In this document: positions 26,094-35,222 of the stretch, in pieces | How the letters are laid out: every line of letters starts with the position of its first letter | Position numbering within the stretch: the first letter of the stretch is position 1 | Assembly (NCBI RefSeq): GCF_001270065.2 | Contig: NZ_LFYT02000028.1 | Location: forward strand, 1-62,889 | Origin: Limnohabitans planktonicus II-D5 | GTDB lineage: Bacteria > Pseudomonadota > Gammaproteobacteria > Burkholderiales > Burkholderiaceae_C | Length of the DNA stretch: 62,889 nt | Direction: 5' to 3' | The notes under the pieces: model-generated | Databases searched by the model: none | What the model was told of the DNA's origin: nothing | The model's input: the letters and a program-made list of their open reading frames with translations, nothing else | Translations under genes and position numbers: made by a program

Positions 26094-27676
26094 TGTGTGT
26101 GGGCTTTGTGGTTGTGGGGCTCGGGGTGATCAGATCGCTCAGCTTGAGGGGCCAAGCGCTGCCAGGCCGCGATCAGGGCATAGCTGCGGCAGGGCCGCCA
26201 GGCCTGGCCCAAGGCTTCCAGGGCTTGGGTGGGGCGCGGGTGCTGACGCACACCCAAGGCGGTTTGCAAGGCCACGTCCTGCACGGGCCAGGCGTCTACC
26301 CAGCGCAGGGCGCGCATGGCGATGTAGTGGGCCGTCCAGGGGCCGATGCCGGGCAAGGCCATGAGCGCCTGTAAGGTGGGCTCCACCTTGGCTTGGGGGC
26401 TGAGGTCCAGGTTGCCCGATTCGACTGCCTGCGCCAGTGCCTGAATGGCTTTTTGACGTTGCCGCACCAAGCCCAGGCTACCCATGTGTGCGGCGTTTTC
26501 TTCTCGCGCCAAAGTGGCCGGGCTGGGAAACGTACGGTTCAGCTCGGGCCAGGGGGTGTTGCAGGGCTCGCCCAGTGTGTTGACCAGCCTTTGGCCCAAA
26601 GTGCGGGCGGCTTTGACGCTGATTTGTTGACCCAAAATGGCGCGCACGGCCAGCTCAAAACCATCCAGGCAGCCGGGCAGACGTTGGCCCAGGGCTTGCG
26701 GAAAATCACGCCCAATCACCTGTGCGATGCGGGCGGGCTCGGCGTCCAGGTCCAGCCAGTCTCGCACCTGCGCCACCACTTGGGGCAACACGGGGTCCAA
26801 TGAGGCGCTGACCCGCAGGTGCACCACGGCTTGCGTGCGGTCCCAGCGCAGCTCCAGCCAGCCGGTGATGGCATGGCTTGCATGGGGCCAGCGCACCGTT
26901 CTGCGCAACACGGCGTCCGGGCCTTGGCCCTCCCAGCTTTCCATGCCGCTCAAGCTGCGGTCTTTCAGAAACTGCCAAAGCGTGGCGATTTGGCAAGGCG
27001 GTCGGTAGGGCAAAACCAGGGCGGTGCCGGGCAGGGGGGCCTTGCGCTGCGGCGCGCTTGCGGTTCGAAGTTGCCCCGGGCTGAGTTGGTAGTGCTGGGC
27101 AAATGCGGCGTACAGGCGCCTGGCCGAGCCAAAACCACTGGCACGCGCCACATGGGCCACCGACAGGGGGCTGTCTTGCAGCCACTGTTTGGCGTGCAGC
27201 AGCCTTTGGGTTTGCAGGAATTGCAGGGGCGAGACCTGCCAATGGCGCAAAAACAGACGCCTCAAGTGCCGGTCGCTCACGCCCAGCTGCGCCGCCAATG
27301 CCGCCATGCTGGGCGGCTTGAGGCCTTGCTGAATGGCCGATTGCAGCTGTTGGGCCGCGCATTCGGCCAGCACCGCTTGGGCATCGGTGGTGGACCAAAA
27401 GCGACGAGCGGGGGCCAGTTCCGGGCGGCAGCGCAGGCAGGGCCTGAAACCGTGTGCCTCGGCTTGAGCGGCTGTTTCAAAAAAGCGGCAATTGGCTTGG
27501 CGCGGCAGTTTCACCCGGCAAACAGGGCGGCAATAAATCCCGGTGGAGGTCACGCCAGTGAAAAACAGCCCATCCCACGCCGCATCCTTGTCGGCCATGG
27601 CCTGGTAACAGCGCTGCGCGTCCAGGCCAGCGTCAGGGGCCGCTGGTGGGGGTGGGGGAATTTGAAGGGGCCGCAT
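26090..27676 (-). CDS. Ada-like methyl-phosphotriester sensor/AraC domain fused to AlkA DNA glycosylase
   Basis: 528 residues in three parts. Residues about 20-90 form an Ada zinc domain with C49, C53, C80 and C83 (YCRPVC, CLRC); C49 is the equivalent of the methyl-accepting cysteine. About 95-200 is an AraC-type helix-turn-helix region (LAAQLGVSDRHLRRLF; VAHVARASGFGSARRLYAAF). The remainder is Alk[17 protein letters not shown], the helix-hairpin-helix LPGIGPWTAHYIAMRALRW and catalytic D in VQDVAL. It should sense methylated DNA backbone, activate transcription and excise alkylated bases. First gene of the operon. Confidence 0.93.
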   Translation of the reverse strand: MRPLQIPPPPPAAPDAGLDAQRCYQAMADKDAAWDGLFFTGVTSTGIYCRPVCRVKLPRQANCRFFETAAQAEAHGFRPCLRCRPELAPARRFWSTTDAQAVLAECAAQQLQSAIQQGLKPPSMAALAAQLGVSDRHLRRLFLRHWQVSPLQFLQTQRLLHAKQWLQDSPLSVAHVARASGFGSARRLYAAFAQHYQLSPGQLRTASAPQRKAPLPGTALVLPYRPPCQIATLWQFLKDRSLSGMESWEGQGPDAVLRRTVRWPHASHAITGWLELRWDRTQAVVHLRVSASLDPVLPQVVAQVRDWLDLDAEPARIAQVIGRDFPQALGQRLPGCLDGFELAVRAILGQQISVKAARTLGQRLVNTLGEPCNTPWPELNRTFPSPATLAREENAAHMGSLGLVRQRQKAIQALAQAVESGNLDLSPQAKVEPTLQALMALPGIGPWTAHYIAMRALRWVDAWPVQDVALQTALGVRQHPRPTQALEALGQAWRPCRSYALIAAWQRLAPQAERSDHPEPHNHKAHTQ

Positions 27677-27773
27677 TGACGGTCATGTTATCGGCAAACG
27701 GGTATGCACAAGCGGCAGGTTTGTGCTGTTTTCGGACCCATGGTGATGCCCTGTTTGGCCAGCCCTTGCCGCC

Positions 27774-27779
27774 TACAAT
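27774..27779 (+). promoter_or_regulatory. candidate -10 element before the phosphomannomutase gene
   Basis: TACAAT at 27774-27779, about 50 bp before the ATG, in the 153-bp divergent gap. No convincing -35 at the right distance. A short hairpin, AAGCC-TGAT-GGCTT, lies downstream at about 27799-27813 and would be in the leader. Confidence 0.35.
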
Positions 27780-27829
27780 GCGCATTCAATTCATAAACCA
27801 AGCCTGATGGCTTTTGATTGGTTCATCCC

Positions 27830-29233
27830 ATGCAAGTCACCTCCTCCATCTTCAAAGCCTATGACATCCGCGGCGTGGTGCCGTCCACGCTGAACGAGCA
27901 AGTGGCCGAGGGCCTAGGCAAGGCCTTTGGCACCCAGGCGCTGGCCGAGGGCCAGACCCAGGTGGCTGTGGGGCGTGATGGCCGCCTGAGTGGGCCTGGC
28001 TTGTCGGCTGCGCTGATTCGCGGCTTGGTGGCAGCAGGCATTCAGGTCATCGACATCGGCATGGCCACCACGCCCATGCTCTACTTTGCGGCCAACACCG
28101 CCTGCCAAAGCGGCATCCAGGTCACCGGCAGTCACAACCCCAAGGACTACAACGGCTTCAAGATGGTCTTGGCGGGCCGTGCCATTTACGGCGACGAAAT
28201 CCAGGCCCTGCGCCAGATGATGGAAACCGAAACCTGGCAGCTCAAAGCCGGTGGCAGCGTGTCGCATTTGGATGTGCTGGCCGACTACACCCAGCGCATC
28301 GTGGGCGACATTCACTTGGCCCGCCCCATGAAGATCGTGGTGGACTCGGGCAACGGCATTGCAGGGGCCTCAGCCCCCGGCATTTTCCGCGCCTTGGGCT
28401 GCGAAGTGATCGAGCTGTTCAGCGAAGTCGATGGCGAATTTCCCAACCACCATCCCGACCCCAGCAAGCCCGAAAACTTGCAAGACCTGATGAATGCCCT
28501 GCAAACCACTGGAGCCGAGTTGGGCCTGGCGTTTGACGGTGACGGCGACCGCCTGGGCATCGTCACCCAAGACGGCAACAACATCTACCCCGACCGCCAG
28601 ATGCAGCTGTTTGCCCAGGACGTGCTCAGCCGCGTGCCCGGCGGCACCATCTTGTTTGACGTGAAGTGCTCACAGCGCCTGGCCCCGGCCATCGAGGCCG
28701 CTGGCGGCAAGCCGCTGATGTACAAAACCGGTCACTCGCTGATCAAGGCCAAGATGAAGGCGATTGAGGCCGAAGGCGGCCAGGCCCCGCTGGGCGGTGA
28801 GATGAGCGGGCACATCTTCTTCAAGGAGCGCTGGTATGGTTTTGACGACGGCACCTACGCCGGTTGCCGTTTGCTGGAAATCGTCAGCAAGAGCCCCGAT
28901 GCCAACGCCGTGCTCAACGCCTTGCCCACCAGCTTCAGCACGCCCGAGCTGAATGTGAAGTGCGCCGAAGGCGAGCCGCACAGCGTGACCAGCGCCCTGC
29001 AGGCCAAGGCCGCCAGCGCTTTCAGTGCACCCGCCAAGGTGTCGGACATCGACGGCCTGCGCGTGGACTGGCCCGATGGATTTGGTCTGATCCGTGCCTC
29101 CAACACCACCCCCGTGCTGGTGCTGCGCTTTGAAGGCCAGACCGAAGCGGCGCTGCATCGCATCGAAGGCGAAATGCTGACCCTGCTGCGTTCGGTCAAG
29201 CCCGATGCGCAGATCGAAGCCTCTGCGCACTGA
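27830..29233 (+). CDS. phosphomannomutase/phosphoglucomutase
   Basis: 467 residues from ATG 27830 (MQVTSSIFKAYDIRGVVPSTLNEQ), length typical of AlgC/ManB-type enzymes. The catalytic phosphoserine loop is VTGSHNPKDYNGFK, the metal loop AFDGDGDRLG, and the sugar-binding loop GGEMSGHIFF. It interconverts hexose-6- and hexose-1-phosphates for LPS or exopolysaccharide precursors. Followed after 28 bp by a glycosyltransferase gene and waaA, consistent with envelope sugar synthesis. Confidence 0.94.
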   Translation: MQVTSSIFKAYDIRGVVPSTLNEQVAEGLGKAFGTQALAEGQTQVAVGRDGRLSGPGLSAALIRGLVAAGIQVIDIGMATTPMLYFAANTACQSGIQVTGSHNPKDYNGFKMVLAGRAIYGDEIQALRQMMETETWQLKAGGSVSHLDVLADYTQRIVGDIHLARPMKIVVDSGNGIAGASAPGIFRALGCEVIELFSEVDGEFPNHHPDPSKPENLQDLMNALQTTGAELGLAFDGDGDRLGIVTQDGNNIYPDRQMQLFAQDVLSRVPGGTILFDVKCSQRLAPAIEAAGGKPLMYKTGHSLIKAKMKAIEAEGGQAPLGGEMSGHIFFKERWYGFDDGTYAGCRLLEIVSKSPDANAVLNALPTSFSTPELNVKCAEGEPHSVTSALQAKAASAFSAPAKVSDIDGLRVDWPDGFGLIRASNTTPVLVLRFEGQTEAALHRIEGEMLTLLRSVKPDAQIEASAH

Positions 29234-29261
29234 ACACGCCTCCTTCCAGAAAGCTCTCCCC

Positions 29262-30332
29262 ATGAATTCCGCCAGCTCCGTGCTCAGCCCCGACCCCGAG
29301 GTCATCGTTTTCAATTTGAAAGAGCGCTACACCGGCGTGTCGGCCACTATCAATGCGTTGGTGCCTTTGCAGGCGCAGCAATGGCGACTGGGGTTTTGCG
29401 GGACGCGCATGTCCAACGGCATCGACGGCATGAGTTTGCGCGAGGCCATCAAGATCTCGCGCAAGCCGCCCGAAGGCCGGGCGTTTCGCATCTGGCATGT
29501 GCGCCGCGATCCGGAAATGATGGCGGCCATTTTTGCGCGCGATGTCTTGCGCCTGCCCATCAAGCTGGTGTTCACCTCGGCGGCCAAGCATTTGCACAGC
29601 GCGTTTCCGCGCTGGCTGATCTCCAAAATGGACGCGGTGATCTCCACCACGCAGGAAGCGGCATCTTTTGTGCCCAACACCACGGCGGTGGTGCCGCATG
29701 GCATTGACCTGTCGCGTTTTTCGCCACCGGCTGACAAGCGCACCGCCTGGAAGGACTCGGGCTTGCCGGGTGAATACGGCATTGGCGTGTTTGGCCGCAT
29801 TCGGCCCACCAAGGGCACCGATGTGTTTGTGGACGCCATGATCGCAGCCCTGCCGCAATTGCCCGGCGCTACGGCAGTCATCACCGGAATGGCCTTGCCC
29901 AAGCACAAGGCGTATCAGGACGCTCTGATCGCCAAAATCGCCGCTGCAGGCCTGAGCGATCGCATCATTTTTCTGGGGCAATTGCCCACCAGTGACATTC
30001 ATCTGTGGTACCAGCGTTGCCTGCTGTGTGTGGCTTGCCCACGCTATGAACCCTTTGGCCTGACCCCGTTCGAGGCCGCATCGGCGGAATGCGCCCTGGT
30101 GTGCTCGCGCACCGGCGCTTTTGACCTGATCACGGTGCCCGGACTGACGGGCGAGATGGTGGAGCCCGGTGACGCCCCGGGCCTGGCGCAAGCGGTGCTC
30201 AAGGTCTTGCGCGATCAAGACCAGGCGCTGGCCATGGGCCGGGCGGCGCGTGAGCGGGTGATCGCGCAATTTTCTCTGGCCAAAGAAGCCCAGGGCATTG
30301 CTGACGTGTACACGCAGCTGTTTACCCGGTGA
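29262..30332 (+). CDS. glycosyltransferase family 4 protein
   Basis: 356 residues from ATG 29262, with a GT-B fold. The C-terminal donor domain has VFGRIRPTKGTDVFVDAM and the EX7E-like motif in CPRYEPFGLTPFEAASAECALV. Likely a lipopolysaccharide-core glycosyltransferase, given phosphomannomutase upstream and waaA downstream. Its stop overlaps the waaA start (TGATG). Substrates cannot be read from sequence. Confidence 0.88.
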   Translation: MNSASSVLSPDPEVIVFNLKERYTGVSATINALVPLQAQQWRLGFCGTRMSNGIDGMSLREAIKISRKPPEGRAFRIWHVRRDPEMMAAIFARDVLRLPIKLVFTSAAKHLHSAFPRWLISKMDAVISTTQEAASFVPNTTAVVPHGIDLSRFSPPADKRTAWKDSGLPGEYGIGVFGRIRPTKGTDVFVDAMIAALPQLPGATAVITGMALPKHKAYQDALIAKIAAAGLSDRIIFLGQLPTSDIHLWYQRCLLCVACPRYEPFGLTPFEAASAECALVCSRTGAFDLITVPGLTGEMVEPGDAPGLAQAVLKVLRDQDQALAMGRAARERVIAQFSLAKEAQGIADVYTQLFTR

Positions 30333-31714
30333 TGGCAGGCTGTGCCCAGCCGCTCAGTGCGTGGGGGCGTCGCATGCAGCACCTCAAGGAACGCTTCACG
30401 TTGGGCGGCTACGCATTGCTCATGCGCGCCTTGCAGCCCCTTTTGCGCCGCAAATTGCAGCGGCGTGGAAGCACCGAGCCCGGCTATTTGCAGCAGGTGC
30501 CTGAGCGCTTTGGGCACTACGACACCCCACCTGCGCAGGCCGGAGCGGTGTGGGTGCATGCGGTGTCATTGGGTGAAACCCGCGCTGCAGCCTTGTTGAT
30601 TGACGCCTTGCGCCAGCGCCTTCCGGGCATGCGTTTGTTGTTGACCCACAGCACCGCCACCGGCAGGGCGCAAGGCCAGGCTCTGCTGTTGCCCGGTGAC
30701 GCGCAAGTCTGGTTGCCCTGGGACACGCCAGAGGCCACGCAGCGTTTTTTGCAGCACCACCGCCCCTGTTGTGGCCTGCTCATGGAAACCGAGGTTTGGC
30801 CCGCCTTGGTCCGCGCCTGTCAGCAGCAGTCGGTGCCCTTGTACCTGGTCAACGCCCGTTTGAATGACAAATCCTTTGGTGCGGCAAAGCGTTGGCTCAG
30901 CCTGTCAGGGCCTGCTTACCGGGGCTTGAGCGGTGTTTTTGCCCAGGCCGATGCCGATGCCCAGCGCCTTTCGGCTTTAGGGGCCAAGGTCTTGGCGGTT
31001 TTGGGCAACCTCAAATTCGACGTCAAGCCGCAACCCGAGGCAAAAGCGCTGGCTCTGCAATGGCGTGCCGGTTTGCAGGCGCGTGGGGCAGCACGGCCGG
31101 TGGTCATGCTGGCCAGCACCCGCGAAGGCGAAGAAAGCCTGTGGCTGGACGCTTTGGTGGCCGATGAAACGCGTGTACAAGCCTTCAAATCACTGGGGGT
31201 GCTATGGCTTTTGGTGCCGCGTCACCCCCAGCGTTTTGAGGAAGTACACCAGCAGGTGCAGGGGCGAGGCTGGGCAGTTTTTCGGCGCAGTGCCTTGCCC
31301 CAAGCGCCCGGGCCCTGGCCCGCAGCAGTTCTGGAGGCCGATGTTTGGTTGGGCGACAGCTTGGGCGAGATGCCGGTTTACTTTCAGATGGCCGACATGG
31401 CCTTGCTGGGCGGCAGTTTCATGCCCTTGGGTGGGCAAAACCTGATCGAAGCGGCCGCATTTGGCTGTCCCATCGTCATGGGGCCGCACACCTTCAACTT
31501 TGCAGAAGCTTCGCAACAGGCTGAAGAGGCTGGCGCAGCTGCGCGAGTGCCCGATATGGACGGCGCCTTGAATCAGGTGCTGTCCTGGCTGGAAGCACCG
31601 CAAGCCTTGGCTCAGGCCCAACAGGCAGGCTTGACCTTGATCGCCCAAAGCCGAGGTGCTGCCGACCGCTATGCCCAAGCGTTGATGAATGAATTGCCTC
31701 CTCTCGACCTATAG
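30332..31714 (+). CDS. waaA: 3-deoxy-D-manno-octulosonic acid (Kdo) transferase
   Basis: 460 residues from ATG 30332; a later ATG at 30374 (MQHLKERF) is possible. Adds Kdo to lipid A at the inner membrane. Family features are VWVHAVSLGETRAAALLIDAL (with the catalytic Glu region), LLMETEVWP, VPRHPQRFEEV and GGSFMPLGGQNLIEAAAFGCPIVMGPHTFNF. Translationally coupled to the preceding glycosyltransferase. The stop TAG occurs in CCTATAGG next to repeat array 6, similar to but not matching a REP end. Confidence 0.94.
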   Translation: MAGCAQPLSAWGRRMQHLKERFTLGGYALLMRALQPLLRRKLQRRGSTEPGYLQQVPERFGHYDTPPAQAGAVWVHAVSLGETRAAALLIDALRQRLPGMRLLLTHSTATGRAQGQALLLPGDAQVWLPWDTPEATQRFLQHHRPCCGLLMETEVWPALVRACQQQSVPLYLVNARLNDKSFGAAKRWLSLSGPAYRGLSGVFAQADADAQRLSALGAKVLAVLGNLKFDVKPQPEAKALALQWRAGLQARGAARPVVMLASTREGEESLWLDALVADETRVQAFKSLGVLWLLVPRHPQRFEEVHQQVQGRGWAVFRRSALPQAPGPWPAAVLEADVWLGDSLGEMPVYFQMADMALLGGSFMPLGGQNLIEAAAFGCPIVMGPHTFNFAEASQQAEEAGAAARVPDMDGALNQVLSWLEAPQALAQAQQAGLTLIAQSRGAADRYAQALMNELPPLDL

Positions 31715-31728
31715 GGGGGCGTGTATTT

Positions 31729-32293
31729 GGAGGTCGGCGGCAACAGAGCCGACAAGGTGCTTTTCGTAGGTCGGCGGTCGAAGACCCCGACATGGTTTCG
31801 TAGGTCGGCGGTCGAAGACTCCGACATGGGCCTTCGCCAAAGCAGAAAAACGTCGGACTCTGCGAGTGCCGACCTACGGGGCGTTGCCTTTTCGTAGGTC
31901 GGCGGTCGAAGACTCCGACATGGGCCTGTGCCGTAGGCTGTCAACGTCGGACTCTGCGAGTGCCGACCTACGGGGTGTTGCCTTTTCGTAGGTCGGCGGT
32001 CGAAGACCCCGACATGGTGCCTGTGTCGTAGGCTGTCAACGTCGGACTCTGCGAGTGCCGACCTACGGGGCGTTGCCTTCTCGTAGGTCGGTGGTCGAAG
32101 ACCCCGACATGGGCCTGCGGCAAAGCAGAAAAAACGTCGGACTCTGCGAGTGCCGACCTACGGGGCGTTGCCTTCTCGTAGGTCGGCGGTCGAAGACCCC
32201 GACATGGTTTCGTAGGTCGGCGGTCGAAGACTCCGACATGGGCCTGCGCCAAAGCAGAAAAACGTCGGACTCTGCGAGTGCCGACCTACGGGG
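31729..32293. repeat. REP/BIME array 6
   Basis: Begins with a lone half carrying the GGCAACAGAGCC-type tip at 31729. Plus halves with tip GGTCGAAGACC start at 31766, 31800, 31894, 31988, 32083, 32178 and 32212; minus halves with tip ACTCTGCGAGT end in CCGACCTAC, the last at about 32289. Five full pairs are spaced about 94-95 bp and two extra plus halves sit in tandem (31766/31800 and 32178/32212). It fills the convergent gap between waaA and lpxH. Confidence 0.93.
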
Positions 32294-32338
32294 CGACGGT
32301 GCAAAAAAATGAAACTTCAGCGTGCAGGATCGATGGCT

Positions 32339-33166
32339 TCAATGGGCCGTCAGCAGGCTGTGACGTGCCCATGCGCCGTCGCGTTGCAAGCGCATCACTT
32401 CTGCGCGTTGCGGGGGGTGGTCCAAGGACCAGTCGCTGAGGACATGCCTTTGAGCGCTTCCTAAAGGGTGCTCGGCAGGGCGATGGGTGTGGCCGTGGAT
32501 GAGCCGGTCGGCTTGGGTTTGCGCCAGCCAGGTCAGGCTCATGGGCAGGTCGGCATCAGCAAAGTGCATGCCTGGGCGTTTTTGTGATTCGCTGAGTTGG
32601 CGCAGGCTACGGGCGAATTCCATGCGTTCTTCCAGGGGCTTGGCCAGAAAAGCTTGTTGCCAATGCGGGTTGCGCGCCTGCAATCGAAAGGCTTGATAGG
32701 CTTTGTCTTCCAGGCACAAGGCGTCGCCGTGGGTCAGCAAGAGGCGCTGGCTGCCCAGGCAGAGCACGGTCGGGTCGGTCAATGCCTGCACGCCGCAGGC
32801 TGAGAGAAAGTCGGGGCCGACCAGAAAGTCCCGGTTGCCGGGCATGAAGCCCACATGCAAGCGACACGAAGCTTGCCGCAACACCTCAGCGCAGCGTTGC
32901 AAAAACGGGTCCAGTGGCACGGCATCGTCGCCCACCCAGACCTCAAACAAATCACCCAGGATCAGCACCGATTGGGCGGGCGTGGTCGCCATGAAGTGTT
33001 GCCACGCCTCGAAGGTGGCTGTTTCACTGGCTTGCAGGTGCAAGTCGGAGATCAGGTCTACGGTGTGCCATGCCGCTGGGGCCTGCAACAGGCCCCAGTT
33101 GTCAATAGCATGAACGTCGTTGCCTGGCGCCTGCTTGGGCACTTGAGCAGAATGAGCGGCAGACAT
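32339..33166 (-). CDS. lpxH: UDP-2,3-diacylglucosamine diphosphatase
   Basis: 275 residues from ATG 33166; a TTG at 33184 would add six residues. Calcineurin-like metallophosphoesterase making lipid X in lipid A synthesis. Metal motifs are DLISDLHLQ, ILGDLFEVWVGDD, GNRDFLVG, LTHGDALC and HGHTHRPAEH, as in LpxH. Last gene of a minus-strand group after two cyclophilin genes. Its presence close to waaA fits an envelope neighbourhood. Confidence 0.93.
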   Translation of the reverse strand: MSAAHSAQVPKQAPGNDVHAIDNWGLLQAPAAWHTVDLISDLHLQASETATFEAWQHFMATTPAQSVLILGDLFEVWVGDDAVPLDPFLQRCAEVLRQASCRLHVGFMPGNRDFLVGPDFLSACGVQALTDPTVLCLGSQRLLLTHGDALCLEDKAYQAFRLQARNPHWQQAFLAKPLEERMEFARSLRQLSESQKRPGMHFADADLPMSLTWLAQTQADRLIHGHTHRPAEHPLGSAQRHVLSDWSLDHPPQRAEVMRLQRDGAWARHSLLTAH

Positions 33167-33196
33167 GGCAACGGGCACGCGCAAAGGACGGTGAAA

Positions 33197-33703
33197 TCAG
33201 AGGGCCACGGCCTTCTCGATGACCACGTCTTCTTTGGGCACGTCACCGTGGCCGCCACGGTTGCCGGTTTTCACGCCCTTGATCTGGTCCACCACTTCGG
33301 TGCCTTTGACCACTTTGCCAAACACGGCATAGCCCCAGCCTTGCATGGAAGGGGCGGTGTGGTTCAAAAAGTCGTTTTTGGCGACGTTGATGAAGAACTG
33401 CGAAGAAGCCGAGTGGGGGGCCGATGTACGTGCCATGGCCACGGTGTATTCGTTGTTTTTGAGGCCGTTGTTGGCTTCGTTTTCAATGGCCGCGTCGGTG
33501 GGCTTTTGGCTCATGCCGGGCTCGAAGCCGCCGCCCTGGACCATGAAGCCGGGGATCACACGGTGAAAAATCGTGTTGTTGTAGTGGCCTTTGTTCACAT
33601 AGGCCAGAAAGTTTTCGGTCGACTTGGGGGCTTTTTCAGCATCGAGTTCGAGGGTGATGACGCCGTAGCCGGTGATGTGCAGTTCTACTTGTGGATTGCT
33701 CAT
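33197..33703 (-). CDS. ppiB: cytoplasmic cyclophilin-type peptidyl-prolyl isomerase
   Basis: 168 residues with no signal peptide. The cyclophilin core is complete: [47 protein letters not shown] and [18 protein letters not shown]. It catalyses proline isomerisation in the cytoplasm. It starts 4 bp after the stop of the exported paralogue ppiA and is followed after 30 bp by lpxH. Confidence 0.95.
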   Translation of the reverse strand: MSNPQVELHITGYGVITLELDAEKAPKSTENFLAYVNKGHYNNTIFHRVIPGFMVQGGGFEPGMSQKPTDAAIENEANNGLKNNEYTVAMARTSAPHSASSQFFINVAKNDFLNHTAPSMQGWGYAVFGKVVKGTEVVDQIKGVKTGNRGGHGDVPKEDVVIEKAVAL

Positions 33704-33707
33704 GGTT

Positions 33708-34391
33708 TTACTTCAACAAAGTGATGGATTGGATGACAACCGGCGTCCGGGGAACATCGGTCGGGAAGGGGCCGCCTGCGCCGGTGGGCGTGTTGCGGAT
33801 TTTTTGGACCACGTCCATGCCGGACGTGACTTTGCCAAAAACGGTGTAGCCGTAAAGCTGGGTGGCCCCCAGCAATTGGGCACGGGCCACGTTTTCATAC
33901 ACGCGGCCCTGGTATTCAAATTTGGCAACCGGGTCGCCGTCAGGGATGGGGGTAGGGTCCAGAAAGGCGTTGTCCACCACGTTGATGAAAAACTGCGCGG
34001 TGGCCGATTGCGGGTCGTTGGTGCGGGCCATGGCCAGTGTGCCGGTGGTGTTTTTCAAGCCTGCGGCCAGCGCCTGGCGGCCTTCGTGTGGCACTGGGGC
34101 GCGGGTTTTCTTTTCTTTGTATTGCGCGTCATAGCCGCCGCCTTGCACCATGAAGCTGGAAATCACGCGGTGAAAGATGGTGCCGTCGTAGTGCTTGTCC
34201 TTCACGTACTGCAAAAAGTTGGCCACTGTTTTAGGGGCTTTGTCGGCGTACAGCTCGGCTTCGATGTCACCAGCGGAGGTGCTGATGCGCACCTTGCTGA
34301 TGTTGCCCGTGTTGGCCTGGCTCGGCCATGGCGCCATCAGGATCAAAGGCAAAGTGAGGGCCAAAGTGCGCAGGAATTGGGTGCGTTTCAT
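33708..34391 (-). CDS. ppiA: periplasmic cyclophilin-type peptidyl-prolyl isomerase
   Basis: 227 residues with signal peptide ([26 protein letters not shown]) and a cyclophilin domain: [67 protein letters not shown]. The exported counterpart of the next gene, probably arising by duplication. 58 bp downstream of the TPR-protein gene on the same strand. Confidence 0.94.
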   Translation of the reverse strand: MKRTQFLRTLALTLPLILMAPWPSQANTGNISKVRISTSAGDIEAELYADKAPKTVANFLQYVKDKHYDGTIFHRVISSFMVQGGGYDAQYKEKKTRAPVPHEGRQALAAGLKNTTGTLAMARTNDPQSATAQFFINVVDNAFLDPTPIPDGDPVAKFEYQGRVYENVARAQLLGATQLYGYTVFGKVTSGMDVVQKIRNTPTGAGGPFPTDVPRTPVVIQSITLLK

Positions 34392-34449
34392 GGGATGGGT
34401 GCCGTGTTGTCAGCCGAGTAGAAAACCGTGTGCAGGGGTGTACTGCCTG

Positions 34450-34962
34450 TCAAGGGGCAGCGTTTTTGATCAGTTGATCGAGGGTCAATTGTTTGTTTTG
34501 AATGCGGGTTTGCCCAGGCGTCGCTTTCAAGGCGTTGGCATAGGCGTCGCGGGCCAGTGCAAGGTGCAGATCGCCCAGATTTTCCAGGGCAATGGCGTAA
34601 TCAGGCCGGGCCAAGATGGCCGCTTGCAAGGCCGTCAAGGCTTCGGCATACCGGTTTTGCCGCACCAGCAAGGCGGCCAGGTTGTTGTGTGGTTCTGGCA
34701 GTTCGGGAAAGTTTTGCGTCAGGGCTTGCAAGGTGTCCAGCGCCTCGTCGGTTTGGCCTTGGCCGTCCTGGATGCGGCTGAGCAATAGTCGCATTTGCGG
34801 GTCTGTGGGGGCGGTTTTCAGGCGAGACTGAGCCTGTTGCAGGGCCTTGTCCCAGTTTCCAGACTGAATCAATCGGTTCACATCGGTGTAGATGTCGGCC
34901 CGAGCCACTGCACTGAGCGACAGCAAGCCGCAGAACAAAATGAACAAATTGAGCAGGCGCAT
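34450..34962 (-). CDS. exported tetratricopeptide-repeat protein
   Basis: 170 residues with signal peptide ([22 protein letters not shown]). Three TPR units follow (about 25-125), for example [27 protein letters not shown] and [30 protein letters not shown]. The C-terminus ([20 protein letters not shown]) is polar. Probably a periplasmic scaffold; exact role unknown. First gene of the TPR-ppiA-ppiB-lpxH minus-strand group. Confidence 0.85.
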   Translation of the reverse strand: MRLLNLFILFCGLLSLSAVARADIYTDVNRLIQSGNWDKALQQAQSRLKTAPTDPQMRLLLSRIQDGQGQTDEALDTLQALTQNFPELPEPHNNLAALLVRQNRYAEALTALQAAILARPDYAIALENLGDLHLALARDAYANALKATPGQTRIQNKQLTLDQLIKNAAP

Positions 34963-35222
34963 GCAGGGGAGGGCGTCGAAGGCGTGATCAGGACGGGTCG
35001 GGAAGGTGGACGATTCAGGCGTTCAGGCCGCCTGTCGGGGATATACTGGAAGGTCATTGTAGCGGAGGCCCGAATGCCCCCGTGCTCCTCAAGAGTGGGT
35101 GTCCATGCGTCTACGGCGCGACCCGGTTGAGATCGGTTTTGAGCCCCATTCCCTGTGATTTCTTGCCTGAGCGGCCCGTGTGCCGTCCTGGTGGTTTTTT
35201 CTATCCCGAACCCTGTTTTGAC

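Noticed and set aside
27797..27816. Hairpin with T-run before the phosphomannomutase gene as a terminator
   Set aside because: Stem is only five pairs and it lies between divergent genes with nothing upstream to terminate.
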